Origin: Methylobacterium currus
GTDB taxonomy: Bacteria; Pseudomonadota; Alphaproteobacteria; Rhizobiales; Beijerinckiaceae
Assembly (NCBI RefSeq): GCF_003058325.1
Contig: NZ_CP028843.1
Location: forward strand, 5,263,001 to 5,327,000
DNA length: 64,000 nucleotides
Reading direction: 5' to 3'
The notes under the pieces were generated by a model. The model ran no database searches. It was not told the origin of the DNA and saw nothing but the letters and a program-made list of their open reading frames with translations. The position numbers were made by a program, and so were the translations under genes. Shown piece by piece: positions 27,252-37,065 of this stretch; position 1 is the stretch's first letter, and each line of letters opens with the position of its first letter.

Positions 27252-27806
27252 GAGACACTCTCTCCAATGCAGGGCATCAGGCAAGCGCGGTTGGCTCCGG
27301 TACTATGCAGCTCCAATTGCTCAATAAGATGTTAACGATCGGTGCGACGACCGGCCGTCCGGGTCCGTGCGGATGACGCTGCCGAGCGTGCGCGGCCCTC
27401 CCCGCACGCGTCACGCCGGGCCAGGCGGCAGGCCGGTCAGCGCAGCGCTCCCCCAAACCCGGGGCTTGGGCTGGCATGCGCGGGGCTGATCTAACGTCCG
27501 CCGGCCGCGGCGGATACGACTCGGGCGTCGACACCGCCGCTTGCGGCTCGACCCTTGACACGTGCGGGGGGACAAAGCGGAGCCTCGCGCGGCGACCGTA
27601 TCGTCCGGTCGCGCACGAAGATCCCTGCCCGCCGGCTTCGGTGAGAGACCCTTGTCCGAAACGTTAGACGTGCCGTCCGACGCCCGCGCCGCGTCCCGCT
27701 GCGGCAGGGCGGCGCCGGGCCAGGCATGTGCGGAGAGCCCCCGCCAGACCCCGACGGGGCCTGGACCGCTCCAACCGTCGCGAGGCGGCGGCGTCCCCCC
27801 TCCCCT
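27252..27806. other. Intergenic region before the export gene
   Basis: No supported gene or clear signal in this 555-base stretch; frames are short and compositionally biased. Confidence 0.45.
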
Positions 27807-29030
27807 CTAATAGGCTGCGCGGGTCGTCGCGATGGCCGTCGCGTTGCCGGTCAAGCCCGAGAGCATGCCGGTGAACCGTTGCAGGCCGACACTCGGCGCC
27901 TCTGCGACGTAGATGATATCGCCGTTGCGGATCGTAAAGTCGTTGGCGATGAAGAAGCCGTCGCCGCGCCCTAGATTGCTGGAATAGATCGTCGGCACTT
28001 CGAGGCCGGTATAGCCCGAGACGTCGACCCCCAGTTGCTCTAGGACCTGCCGTGATTCCATCCGGTAGAGGAAGACGGCGCCGGGATCGGCCCTGTTCGG
28101 CTCCAGGCCCCCGGCCTTGGCGGCTGCCTCGGCCAAGGTCATCGACTCGTTGTCGAAGGAGAACCGGCGATTGTTTGTGCCGCCGATCGAGCCCGGGGTC
28201 GGGGTGGATCCGAGAGCGATGTAGTAGCGCGGCTCCTTCGAGACGAAGACCGTATCGCCCGGGGCGAGGTACGGATTCTGGTCGGGGCGCTTGACGATGG
28301 CGCTGAGGAGAGCCTGAGTGGTCTGATCGCCCCGCTTGAGGGTGACGATTGTTTCGTAGGGTGCGCTGCGCGGTCCGCCGGCCCGTGCGATCGCCTCGAG
28401 CATCCGCAGGCCGCCCGGATCGATCATCAGGCGCGTCGGCGCGCTGACGTCGCCCAGGACGCTGACGCTGCCGGACCGGCGATCGGCGAGGGAGACGACG
28501 ACCTGCGGCTCGACGGCGCGTTGTGACAGACGTTGCGCGATGTCCTTGGCAATCTGCTGCGGCGTGCGGCCTGCCGCCCGCACGGCGCCGGCGAACGGAA
28601 CCGTGATGAACCCGCTCGCTTCGACCTGTTGCGGCGGGATCGGGACAAAGTTGCCGCCCCGGGTCGCCGCACCCTCCGGCGGGATGAACAGGCCGCCCGA
28701 CGTGGCTTCGAAAATCGTGATGGTCACGATATCGCCGACGCCCACGGAGCCCTGACCGCTGGCCGCACCGCTGCGGATCCGGCCGAAGAGCGGGCCGAGG
28801 CCACGGGTCCGGGAGTTTGCCGCCTGCACCACGGCAGGATTTAGATCGAGCATGACGAAAGCGACCGCTTGGCCGGGCTGGGTCAGGATCGCTGTTGCGC
28901 CGCTGCGGATCTCGTTACCGTTCGGACCGTCGCGCGACACGACGTTGCAGGCAGCGAGCGTTGCGGCAATTGCCGCCGCGAACGGAACTCGCCGGACTGG
29001 CAAAACTGGTTTGACGCGTTTCGACGGCAC
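27807..29030 (-). CDS. Outer-membrane polysaccharide export protein (OPX/Wza family, ExoF-like)
   Basis: A 407-residue lipoprotein with a lipobox-like LAACN at about residues 24-28. The polysaccharide-export domain begins SVGVGDIVTITIFEATSG (about residue 94), followed by SLBB-type segments (VSVLGDVSAPTRLMI; YYIALGSTPTPGSI) and PNLAPGD-like YLAPGDTVFV. It would form the outer-membrane exit for exopolysaccharide together with the ExoP-like protein at 34693. Confidence 0.9.
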   Translation of the reverse strand: MPSKRVKPVLPVRRVPFAAAIAATLAACNVVSRDGPNGNEIRSGATAILTQPGQAVAFVMLDLNPAVVQAANSRTRGLGPLFGRIRSGAASGQGSVGVGDIVTITIFEATSGGLFIPPEGAATRGGNFVPIPPQQVEASGFITVPFAGAVRAAGRTPQQIAKDIAQRLSQRAVEPQVVVSLADRRSGSVSVLGDVSAPTRLMIDPGGLRMLEAIARAGGPRSAPYETIVTLKRGDQTTQALLSAIVKRPDQNPYLAPGDTVFVSKEPRYYIALGSTPTPGSIGGTNNRRFSFDNESMTLAEAAAKAGGLEPNRADPGAVFLYRMESRQVLEQLGVDVSGYTGLEVPTIYSSNLGRGDGFFIANDFTIRNGDIIYVAEAPSVGLQRFTGMLSGLTGNATAIATTRAAY

Positions 29031-29554
29031 GAATTACTTCTCCGATTCGACCGCTGCTGCGGAGCGTTCGCTCTCCGACACTCTTGCGATCGCGTGCGAC
29101 CGGCCAGGACTACGGTGCGGCGCGCCGCAACTCGTACAGCAGACCCTCTTCTCTGTCCTCAGGATTATGGCAATATTTGTTGATCGACAGTCCGTGTGGC
29201 TCACTTACCCAAGACCGATTGCCACCTCCGGTCCTGTCGGGAGCCGTTGCACCGCCGAGGCCACGGGCGACGCCTTTCGTCAGCACCAGCCGCATCCGGG
29301 ACGGTCCAGCCGTTCGAAGTCCGCGGCGTAGACGTTGCTGACCTGTTCTCCCCGAACGTTCAGTGCCGCCGCTCCATCACGATGCGGCTGCCTGGCCGCC
29401 GCCGGCACTCGGCCTTCGTGACGGACTGGACAGGCCGCGTGCCGGATGGCTCGACAGCAGGCCACGGTGTACGGAACCGTCACCCAGCCCGCACAACGCA
29501 CCATGCCCGCCGGCACCTTCGCGCCGACGGGCATGGTGATCACGACCTGCGTGA
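29031..29554. other. Intergenic region, export gene / adhesin fragment
   Basis: This 524-base gap has no convincing gene. A minus-strand frame at 29280-29543 (87 residues, Cys/Arg-rich) has a weak start and no recognisable domain. Confidence 0.45.
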
Positions 29555-30888
29555 TTACAAGAACAGGAAGTTGTCCTTGGTCAGGCTTGCCGCAGCGACG
29601 CTCTTGAGAAGGATGGAGTCGACGTCTGTCACGTGGATGAGCGTATCAACGCCGACCGAGGTGATCGATAGGTGAGCCTTGTCAACGGCCATCGACTTGT
29701 CGATCTGGATGACGTCGTGGCCCATGCCGCTGCCACTATGGAACCCGAGGATCTGATCCACACCGAAATCCTTGTGGAAGACGAACGTGTCGCCGCCGAG
29801 GCCCTTGAACGTGTCCGCCGCATGGGTGGTCGAGACCAAGGTCTGGTGGGCTTGGCTCGCCGTGATCTGGTGCGACCCATCCTGCATGGTGAGATCGATG
29901 AACTTCACTTTCCCGGAAGCGTCGAGGGCATCGTGCTGCGCGATGTTGGCCTTCCCGCTGATGTTGTAAACGAACGTGTCACTCGACTGGTCGGCATGGC
30001 GGACATTCATGCGCGTCAGTGTGCCATTGGTATAGGTCTTGAGTGCAGCGATATCGTCCGAGCCGGCCGCATAATACGTATACTCGGAAGAAATGACTCC
30101 ACCATCGTATTTCAGCTGAATCGTGTCCTTGGTCGTCGTGACCATCGTCCGCACCGCCAGATCGCCGGCTGCGGTGTAGGTTTCGGTCACCTTTTCCCCT
30201 GTCGCGGTGTTGAAGTTGAACTTGTAATCCGTCGTGCCATCCGCGTGGGTGCGGACGGACGAGATCAAGGTATTCGTCGAGTCGTACGCGTCATGCTCGC
30301 TGACGTAGGTGGTTCCAGTGATGCCGGTCAGGTAGACATCCTTGGTCTTGTCGGCATGGATCTGGGTCTCGCTGGTGACCACACCGTCCTTGTAGACGTA
30401 GGCGGCGCTGGAGCCGTCGGGCTTGGTGATCGTCTTGGAGGCGAGAACGCTGCCGGTCATGGTCGAGGCGGTGGTGTCGACGAGCGAGCCGCCGGCGGTG
30501 TAGCTCGCGACGGTCGTGGTCCCTCCGGAGACCTTCGTGACGGCGAACGAGAAGCCGCCCTGGATGGCTGCGAGGGCGTCGCCGTTGCTGGCCAGGAGCG
30601 ACCGCATCGCCGAGGCCGAGTCGACCTGCAGGACATGGGTGTCGGTGAGATAGATCCCGCTCAGGCCGGTGCTCGCCTGCAGCACCGGCAGCTTCGCGAC
30701 GATGTCGGCGGCCGTGCCGACCGCGACCGTCAGGCTGTTGCCCACGACCGTGTCGCCGATCTGCGCGGTGAGGACGTGGATCCCCGCGTCGAGCTTGCTC
30801 ACGGGAACCGAGAAGGTGCCCGTGACGGCATCGGCCGTGACCGTCGCCACCAAGGTCTTGCCGTCGTAGAGGCCGATTTTCGCCCCGA
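29555..30888 (-). pseudogene. C-terminal fragment of a large RTX-like secreted adhesin
   Basis: The frame is open from the IS1 junction to 29555, with about 440 residues and no natural start; the ATG at 30853 is internal. The first part is an Ig-like repeat (VATVTADAVTGTFSVPVSKLDAG). A long Thr/Ser/Gly-rich repeat region follows (many TYVSEHDAYDSTN-type strands). The end, GLGGDTFVFHKDFGVDQILGF through ASLTKDNFLFL, is the typical C-terminal signal of type I secreted RTX proteins. The N-terminal part is lost at the insertion element. Confidence 0.8.
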
Positions 30889-30893
30889 GGGTT

Positions 30894-31289
30894 TTAGGTT
30901 AGCATAGAGAGCAGGTCGCTGATCCTGCAGTTTCCGGCGAAACGGGCGAAGAGGGCGAGGCTGACGTCCACCATGCGCTTGGCTTTCGAGACCACGATTG
31001 AGCGGCGTCGAAAGCGGGCGAGCCAATGCCGCTGCCGGGCGTTGTCCCGCTCGATGCTGTGGGTCTCGTCCTTGCCCGTATAGTGCTGCCCGATCGGCAA
31101 CAGCGCGGTGTAGGCAGCGTAGGCGTCCGTGCAGTAGAGCCGGGTGCGCCAGCGCTGCAGCCGTTGGATCAGGCGCTCGCAGGTGGCCTTGTCACGACCG
31201 CCGCATTCCCAGTCCACCAACTGCCCTGAAGCACGATCCCAAGCTTTCCAGATCCAGAGCGGCTCGGACTTTTTTTCACATAGTGCCAC
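30894..31289 (-). CDS. insB: IS1 InsB-like catalytic part of the transposase
   Basis: A 131-residue frame joined to insA by programmed frameshifting. It carries the second catalytic Asp in YCTDAYAAY and the Glu in HSIERDNARQRHWLARFRR, the IS1-type DDE set with the first Asp in insA. It is unlikely to be translated alone from the ATG at 31289. Confidence 0.82.
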   Translation of the reverse strand: MALCEKKSEPLWIWKAWDRASGQLVDWECGGRDKATCERLIQRLQRWRTRLYCTDAYAAYTALLPIGQHYTGKDETHSIERDNARQRHWLARFRRRSIVVSKAKRMVDVSLALFARFAGNCRISDLLSMLT

Positions 31290-31597
31290 ATCTCATCAAG
31301 CTCGATCACCACCGCCCGGCCTTCCGGCTCGGGCTTGTGCGCGTAGGCGGCGGCGAACTGCTCCAGCCAAGCCTGGATCGTCGGTGTCGAGACACCGAGC
31401 AGCTTGGCGGTGCGGTTCATCGACAAGCCGCTGACATACAGCAGGACCGCGGTGGCCTTCATGGCCAGCGGCTTGCCGCGGGCGGGCGTGTCGGTGAAGT
31501 TCAGGCCACAGGCCTTGCACCGATACCGCTGCTTGGAGCGCATCAGCCCATTTTTGACGTGCTCCTCACTGCCACAACGCTTGCACTGCAGACCCAT
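31169..31597 (-). CDS. insA: IS1 InsA-like protein (frame 0 of the transposase)
   Basis: A 142-residue frame starting MGLQCKRCGSEEHVKNGL with a zinc ribbon (CKRC and CKAC pairs), a HTH (MNRTAKLLGVSTPTIQAWLEQF) and the first catalytic Asp in VIELDEMWHYV. The transposase proper needs a -1 shift at the A7 run (31270-31276) into the insB frame; residues after that point are off-frame. Confidence 0.85.
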   Translation of the reverse strand: MGLQCKRCGSEEHVKNGLMRSKQRYRCKACGLNFTDTPARGKPLAMKATAVLLYVSGLSMNRTAKLLGVSTPTIQAWLEQFAAAYAHKPEPEGRAVVIELDEMWHYVKKSPSRSGSGKLGIVLQGSWWTGNAAVVTRPPASA

Positions 31598-31660
31598 GAC
31601 CCACCTCCCGCCGAATGCGCTCGGCGAGGAAGATAGGTCATCTATGCAGCCCTAAAACCC

Positions 31661-31864
31661 TCGGAGCGTCGGCACCGACCGGCTCGGAATCACCCGATCG
31701 TAGACCTCGAGCATGAAGAACGAGCCCGTCAGATAGAGCACGTTCACCAAGCCGCTGAGAGCGGCGACACCGATGAAGGCGGTTCGGCAACGGCTCAGGG
31801 CCGCTCCGATGTCATTCGTATCCGATACCTGCACTGTGTCGCCCTCGTGTCCACGCCCGCACAT
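31661..31864 (-). pseudogene. Type I secretion ABC transporter (PrtD/HlyB-like), 5' fragment
   Basis: About 67 residues remain. SGLVNVLYLTGSFFMLEVYDRVIPSRSVPTL is the conserved first membrane segment of type I secretion permease/ATPases. The frame enters the IS1 end and stops after three codons. Its likely substrate is the RTX-like fragment on the other side of the element; the rest of the transporter, any HlyD-type adaptor and the adhesin start are missing between them. Confidence 0.82.
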
Positions 31865-32135
31865 CAGGCGACCGCAAGTGCGGTGCCGCCGCTGGCTACG
31901 CGCGGATCGTCATGTTTTGTTCGTTGACCGGCTAATTATTCACACCGTGACGAGCCCACCGGCAATCGGCCTGAGAAGGAATCGACCTGGTTTGAGATGC
32001 TATGATCCGAAGCTTTCGTAAACTTTCTTCTACAACTTGAAGCCGTTCACGGGCAACGAGGGTGAGGTGATCTCTACGGTCCAGCGTCGCGGCCGGATAC
32101 CGGAACGACGCCGTGACCGGATGCGGAGCAGTCAA
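31865..32135. promoter_or_regulatory. AT-rich intergenic region
   Basis: It lies between the secretion-gene fragment and the ExoA-like gene. It is clearly lower in GC than the flanks around 31910-32045. No gene. Confidence 0.4.
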
Positions 32136-33128
32136 TCACGCGGGGGTATGTCGGGCCAGCAGCACGTCCGCGGCCGTCTTGAGGAAACCCGCCGACCAGC
32201 TGATATGCATGGCCGCGGCAGCGACTCCCATCGCTAGAACGGCGGGATCCCTGGTCCGTAGCGTAGCAGCGAACGACCACAAGCAGTAGACCGCCCCATA
32301 GGCCAGCGGCAATACGATCGACGGCGGGTATAGTAAGGCTCCGACGATGCAGACCAGCGACGTCAGCGTAATGAAAAGCGGCGCAACCTGACGCAGCTTC
32401 GGAATGGATCGGTGCATGAGCATGTTACGAGCCCGACCACGCCCGTAGTTGAAGTATTGGCGAGAAAGGCTGCCTATTTTTGCCCGCGGGTAATAAGTGA
32501 TCACTGCTTCGGCGCACAGCCAAACCCGGCCTCCGGCGGCACGGGCGCGTAGATCGAATTCCGCATCTTCGTTATGGGTGAACGTCTCGTCATAGCCGCC
32601 GAGCGCCAGAAAGAACTCCCGCCGAAACGCTGCATGATGACCATGATCGACGAAGCGGGAGGTCGCGTTCCGTCGATGCGCCGCGCCGCCATTGCCGAGT
32701 AAGCTATTCTGTGCGGCCGCGACCGCACGCTGGAACGGTCGGCGGCCGACGGTGCGCATCGGAACGACGACCGTTTCGGCCTTGCCCTGCACAAGGATCG
32801 AGACACAGTTCCGCACGAAGTCGCGGCCGTAATCGGCATGAGCGTCAGCCCTGACCAGAATATCACCGGGAAGATTCGATCGCGCAGCCAGATTGATTGC
32901 CTTCGATTGGATACGTCCCGGATTATCGATGTAATAAATTCTGTCGCTTTGTCGTGACAGACTATGCGCAATCTCGCGAGTGCGATCGGTGCTGCCGCCA
33001 TCAATGACGACGATTTTGGTATCGCCCTCAAAATCTTGGTCTAGCAACGATTGGATGCACTTTCTTAAATGATATTCCTCATTAAGCACAGGGACGGCAA
33101 TCAATACGCCGCGCGTTCCGTCGCTCAT
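32136..33128 (-). CDS. exoA: Succinoglycan-type glycosyltransferase family 2 (ExoA-like)
   Basis: A 330-residue membrane-linked GT2. GVLIAVPVLNEEYHLRKCIQSLL starts the fold, VIDGGSTDRT and RADAHADYG hold the nucleotide-sugar Asp residues, NEDAEFDLR is the likely catalytic-base region, and two C-terminal hydrophobic segments follow. ExoA adds the third sugar (a glucose) of succinoglycan in Sinorhizobium. The ATG at 33128 is preferred because AGAGGA precedes it; an upstream frame start at 33185 has no ribosome site. Confidence 0.85.
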   Translation of the reverse strand: MSDGTRGVLIAVPVLNEEYHLRKCIQSLLDQDFEGDTKIVVIDGGSTDRTREIAHSLSRQSDRIYYIDNPGRIQSKAINLAARSNLPGDILVRADAHADYGRDFVRNCVSILVQGKAETVVVPMRTVGRRPFQRAVAAAQNSLLGNGGAAHRRNATSRFVDHGHHAAFRREFFLALGGYDETFTHNEDAEFDLRARAAGGRVWLCAEAVITYYPRAKIGSLSRQYFNYGRGRARNMLMHRSIPKLRQVAPLFITLTSLVCIVGALLYPPSIVLPLAYGAVYCLWSFAATLRTRDPAVLAMGVAAAAMHISWSAGFLKTAADVLLARHTPA

Positions 33129-33571
33129 CGGATAGTCCTCTGAATGCATAAGAATCGATTTACGCATTCGGGCTGCGGTCGTCAAGGTTTTTACCGATTT
33201 TTAACTCGAATAGACCACAGCTTAGCTGATAAATATTTTCAGTTCGGCTTTCGAAGACGCCGTTGCTAGTGGTTTTTCAAGTCGAACTGGATTTAGGCGG
33301 ACGACCGGTGGTCAGGTCCAGCCCATCCGACCCGGCCACGACGTCCCCTCCGTATCAGAATCCCGGTTCCCGTAGTGCCGCATGCAGTGGCCGTACGATT
33401 ATGAGGGCGGCTCGGTGATGCTCGCAGCGGCGGCAATCTAACGATTCTCTCGCGCCTTCGGGCGCCGGCCATGTGCGAGGCGTGATCGTGGATGGGCGAC
33501 CCTAGCGCGGAGATGATCCCGAATCTGCAGCGCAGGCTCGAGTGGCGCCGTGGACACAGGACCAGGTTCCC
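33129..33571. other. Intergenic region before the ExoA-like gene
   Basis: 443 bases without a supported gene. The part near 33180-33260 is AT-rich and probably carries the promoter of the leftward glycosyltransferase. Confidence 0.45.
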
Positions 33572-34561
33572 TCACCTCACCGCCCGCCGGAACGTGTCGA
33601 GCCGCTCCAACATCCGTTCCTGCTGACGCAAGATGACCGCCGGATCCGTCGGAGTTTCCAACCGGGAGGTGAGCTGCGCGAGGGCGTCGGCTGTCCGCTC
33701 CGACGACATGGAGAGGATGCCCGAGCTGGTAATATAGGCGCGGGCCAGTGCACTCTTCTTCGCAACTGACTTACCCCGCTGCCACAGCGTCGGTGCACGC
33801 GGCTGATCGATCGTTCGAGCGCGTAGAAACGCGAGGGCATGCTCGAGATCGACGGCGAAACGCTGCCCGAAAGCGGCCGGCGGACGCCCCCGATCGAAAA
33901 CAGGTGCGGCACTGGGCGGTGGCACGGCCATGAGGTCGAGCGCGCGCCCGCACGACAAAGCCCAGTCGAGCCACTTCGCAGGCAATATGTTGGCGGTCGT
34001 GGCAAAGCCAGCCCAGGGCACACCGTAGATATCCGCCAGGATCGCCCCGTGCATCGACTCTGTCAGGACGGCTTTCGCGCTGGCGATCCGGGTGATCACG
34101 GAGACCGGGTTCTCCCTCGGATCGACAAGGTCGAAGCCCGTAAGACGCGCCACCTCGTCCCAGCCTGGATAATCTAACGTTTCCCAGTGCGGGATGATGA
34201 CGATGCGATCGCCCACGAGCCGCTCGCGTGGCAGCGCTGGGGACAACGGCGCGAGCACCGCACCGTCGGCCAGGGCTGCATCGGGATCGAGGCCGAGCAG
34301 GCGAGCGGTCAACGGTCCCCGCACGCACCAGTAAACGACCTTGCACCCGTCCCAGTTGGAGAGCCGGTCGTTCCCGGCCCCGCTCGAGAAGACGTGAAGC
34401 CGATTGGCCCGGACCTCGGGACGCCCGATGATCGTACCGATGCCAACGAACGCCTCGTCGGGCCGCTCGTCGAGGATGCCGTCGAGACGAGACGGCCACA
34501 CGATCGCATTGAGATCGTCGCCGAAATTCGGCACGTCGGTGACGTAGTACGCAAGCCGCAC
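33572..34561 (-). CDS. exoV: Polysaccharide pyruvyltransferase family protein (ExoV-like)
   Basis: A 329-residue protein that would add a pyruvate ketal from PEP to the repeat unit. Visible features are VRLAYYVTDVPNFGDDLNAIVW at the start, GIGTIIGRP, and the conserved VLTESMHGAILADIYGVPW. GTG 34561 follows GAGG and begins the conserved part; a GTG at 34600 would add 13 residues without a ribosome site. It lies downstream of the ExoP-like gene on the same strand. Confidence 0.85.
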   Translation of the reverse strand: MRLAYYVTDVPNFGDDLNAIVWPSRLDGILDERPDEAFVGIGTIIGRPEVRANRLHVFSSGAGNDRLSNWDGCKVVYWCVRGPLTARLLGLDPDAALADGAVLAPLSPALPRERLVGDRIVIIPHWETLDYPGWDEVARLTGFDLVDPRENPVSVITRIASAKAVLTESMHGAILADIYGVPWAGFATTANILPAKWLDWALSCGRALDLMAVPPPSAAPVFDRGRPPAAFGQRFAVDLEHALAFLRARTIDQPRAPTLWQRGKSVAKKSALARAYITSSGILSMSSERTADALAQLTSRLETPTDPAVILRQQERMLERLDTFRRAVR

Positions 34562-34692
34562 GAGACCTCGCAGCCGGGCAGGAGAAAGGGAGGTGTCCAC
34601 GAAGCGTCAGGTCGGGCGGCGCGGCGTCGTGAACCGGAACGACAGCTGCCTTCGACAACCGTTCGGCCATGTTTCGTTCGCGAACGGCGCGA

Positions 34693-37065
34693 TCACGCGC
34701 CCGTGTCGCCGCCGATCGCATATCGCGACGAGTAGCTATCCCGCCAGGGCAGATAACGCGAGATGCGGCTCGCTCTCATCTCGTGCTGGCGCCGACTCAC
34801 CCTGTTCAGAACAGCACCGATCGCGCGCTTGGCATCGAACTTGTCTTGCGCCAGGCAGTCACGGATGACGTTCCGATCGGCGTAGTCGTATCGCACGACC
34901 AGGAGATAAGCATCGATCATGTTGTCGGCAGCTCGCGTATCGATAAAGTCGGCCATCGGCGGAAGATCGACGATGATGACGTCGTACTGTTTCCGGAAGA
35001 CCGCCATCAATTGCTGGTTGACGCCGCCGGTAAGAAGCTCCGCGGTATGCTCCACGTGACCAGTGACGACGGTCGGAAGGATGTGCAAGTGGCCTCCCCC
35101 TGCCTCCAGCGCCTGCAGCCCTGACGTGGTCGCTTTGGAGAGCGCCTCGATCAATCCGACCTCCGCCTCAGGAACCAGGCTGCGGGACAGGAGGGGATGG
35201 CGCAGGTCCCAGTCGAGCAGCAACGCGCGCCGGCCACTTCGGGCCAGGTAGTGCGCAAGATTCGACGCAAGAGTGGTTTTGCCCTCGCCGGAGATCGCCG
35301 ACACGATGCCGATGACCGAACAGGCCCCGTCCTTGAGGACACGTCGGTCAAGCGTGAACTTGATCCGGTGCATCTCGTCGGCCGTGGCCGCATGGGGCCT
35401 GGCCACGCTGTCCCGCATTACGGCGCGCGCGGGCTTGACGTTCGTCACGCCGACGAGGTCGGCAAGCCGCTGCCATCGCGTGCGGCGCTGACCCACGGTC
35501 GGGATCACGGCGATGCAAGGCAGTCCCGTCACCTGCTCCACGGCGGTCACGCTCCGGACGCCGCGGCGGATCAGTTCGCCGATGAAAGACAGGACCATTC
35601 CGACCGCGAGGCTCGCCACAATAGCCGCGAGCAGAATCAAGGTCGATTTCGGGGCCGACTTGCGCAAGGGCGGCTGTGCTGCGGCGACCACGCGCGCTTC
35701 GGAGATCGGGAAGGATTGATCCTGAACGGCCTGCGTGTATTTCTGGAGAAAGTTCTCGTAGAGCGCACGGTAGGTCTGAGACGAGCTTTCCAGCGAGCGC
35801 AGCTCGACGCGCGCTTGGTTGTTGGTGCCCGCTTCCGCAATGAGACGGTCGAGTTGACGCTTGAGCGCCGTCTCTCCGGCGCGCGCCACCTCGTAGTCGC
35901 TCTTGTAGATCTCGGCGATGCGGGTGAGTTCGCCCCGCAGCGAGCGTTCGATCTCGGCCATTTCGGCACGTGCGTTGACCGCCGCGATGTGGCTGCTGCC
36001 GTATTTCGACGCGATGTCGGCCTCGCGCTTCGCGGTATCGAGGTATTGCTGCCGCAGGCGGACGATGACGGGGTTCTGGGCGACCTCCGCGACGGCGCCA
36101 TCGCGGACGTCGCTCTTCAGGATGTCGTTGATGCGATCGTAGCGCGCCTTCGCTTCAGCGGTTTTGGACTGGGCCACGATGAGGTTGGCGTTGAGGTCAC
36201 CGACCTGTCGCTCGCTCATCAGTCCCTTGTCGGTGTCGATGATGTTCCGATCCGCCTTGAACTTTTGGACTGCCCGGTCGGCGGCCGTCGCCTGCTCGCG
36301 AAGCTCTTGAAGCCGAGTCTGGAGCCAGATGCCGCCGCGGCGCGTGGTCTCGTATTTCGCTTCGAGCTGTCCGGCGATGAACGCGTCGGCGAGCGCGTCG
36401 GCGAGACGTGCGGAGCGATCCGGCGACGTGCTGCGAACCGTGATCTCGATCAGGTTGGTGATCCCGACACGGCGCACGGTCGTCATCTTCATCAACCGCT
36501 CGGCCAGCGCGAGTCGCACTTGTCGCGCGTCCTTCGGCGCATCAGGACTGACCAGGAGCGCGATGAGGTTTCCCGGGCTCAATATCGAGCCTTCTTGGGC
36601 CAGCTCGGCCTCCACCGTCGCGGCACCGAGCGCATTCACGGCCGCGAGGGCGGTCGCGTCCGAGCGAAGGATTTCGACTTGGCTCTCAACGAGAGAGTTC
36701 AGGACCTGGGAGTCGGTCGGCGAGGATTGCTGCCGGAAGAGCTCGGACTGACGGAGATCGATCAAAACCTGCGTAGTGGCATCGAATTTAGGCGTCACCA
36801 GCACCAAGTAAAGTATGGCGAGTGCGACGCAGACCATCATCGAAACGATAATCGTGCGCCTTGCGCGACCGATGAACTCAATGACCGAGGGAACCCATGC
36901 AAAAGGCTCTTCGGCAGGGCCATGCTCCGCGCCCACGAAGGTGAGCGGGTTCTCTTTGATTTGGAGCATCGTCTTATCCGGCAGGGCCAACCGCCCTATG
37001 TCATCGGTGACAGTGTCGGACAGATACGTGAGAGACCATCGATCCGCAATGCCGCATCCTGACAA
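34693..37065 (-). CDS. exoP: Exopolysaccharide chain-length/export protein with BY-kinase domain (ExoP/Wzc-like)
   Basis: A 790-residue inner-membrane polysaccharide co-polymerase. The first membrane helix is near residues 72-92, followed by a Wzz domain, a long periplasmic coiled-coil region (about 230-440) and a second helix near residue 500. The cytoplasmic kinase has Walker A SAISGEGKTTLASNLA, Walker A' LLLDWDLRHP and Walker B VIIVDLPPM. The tail holds several tyrosines (SRYLPWRDSYSSRYAIGG), candidate autophosphorylation sites. The start may be TTG 37065 (AGGAG upstream) or ATG 36969 (MLQIKENP). Confidence 0.92.
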   Translation of the reverse strand: MSGCGIADRWSLTYLSDTVTDDIGRLALPDKTMLQIKENPLTFVGAEHGPAEEPFAWVPSVIEFIGRARRTIIVSMMVCVALAILYLVLVTPKFDATTQVLIDLRQSELFRQQSSPTDSQVLNSLVESQVEILRSDATALAAVNALGAATVEAELAQEGSILSPGNLIALLVSPDAPKDARQVRLALAERLMKMTTVRRVGITNLIEITVRSTSPDRSARLADALADAFIAGQLEAKYETTRRGGIWLQTRLQELREQATAADRAVQKFKADRNIIDTDKGLMSERQVGDLNANLIVAQSKTAEAKARYDRINDILKSDVRDGAVAEVAQNPVIVRLRQQYLDTAKREADIASKYGSSHIAAVNARAEMAEIERSLRGELTRIAEIYKSDYEVARAGETALKRQLDRLIAEAGTNNQARVELRSLESSSQTYRALYENFLQKYTQAVQDQSFPISEARVVAAAQPPLRKSAPKSTLILLAAIVASLAVGMVLSFIGELIRRGVRSVTAVEQVTGLPCIAVIPTVGQRRTRWQRLADLVGVTNVKPARAVMRDSVARPHAATADEMHRIKFTLDRRVLKDGACSVIGIVSAISGEGKTTLASNLAHYLARSGRRALLLDWDLRHPLLSRSLVPEAEVGLIEALSKATTSGLQALEAGGGHLHILPTVVTGHVEHTAELLTGGVNQQLMAVFRKQYDVIIVDLPPMADFIDTRAADNMIDAYLLVVRYDYADRNVIRDCLAQDKFDAKRAIGAVLNRVSRRQHEMRASRISRYLPWRDSYSSRYAIGGDTGA

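Larger units (their letters stand above)
30889..31660 (-). mobile_element. IS1-family insertion sequence, apparently intact
   Basis: About 772 bases bounded by inverted ends reading GGGTTTTAGG...GCATAGA on both sides. It encodes overlapping insA and insB frames on the minus strand with an A7 slippery run at 31270-31276. Flanking octamers CGCCCCGA and TCGGAGCG are not a direct duplication, and different truncated genes lie on the two sides, so it marks a rearrangement or deletion rather than a simple insertion. Confidence 0.85.

Noticed and set aside
26469..27335. A 288-codon plus-strand frame
   Set aside because: Arg/Gly/Pro-rich, no ribosome site and no domain; the minus-strand small membrane protein at 27033-27251 explains part of the region better.
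29280..29543. An 87-codon minus frame after the adhesin fragment
   Set aside because: Weak start and Cys/Arg-rich composition without a recognisable fold. It could be decayed DNA, so no gene is claimed.
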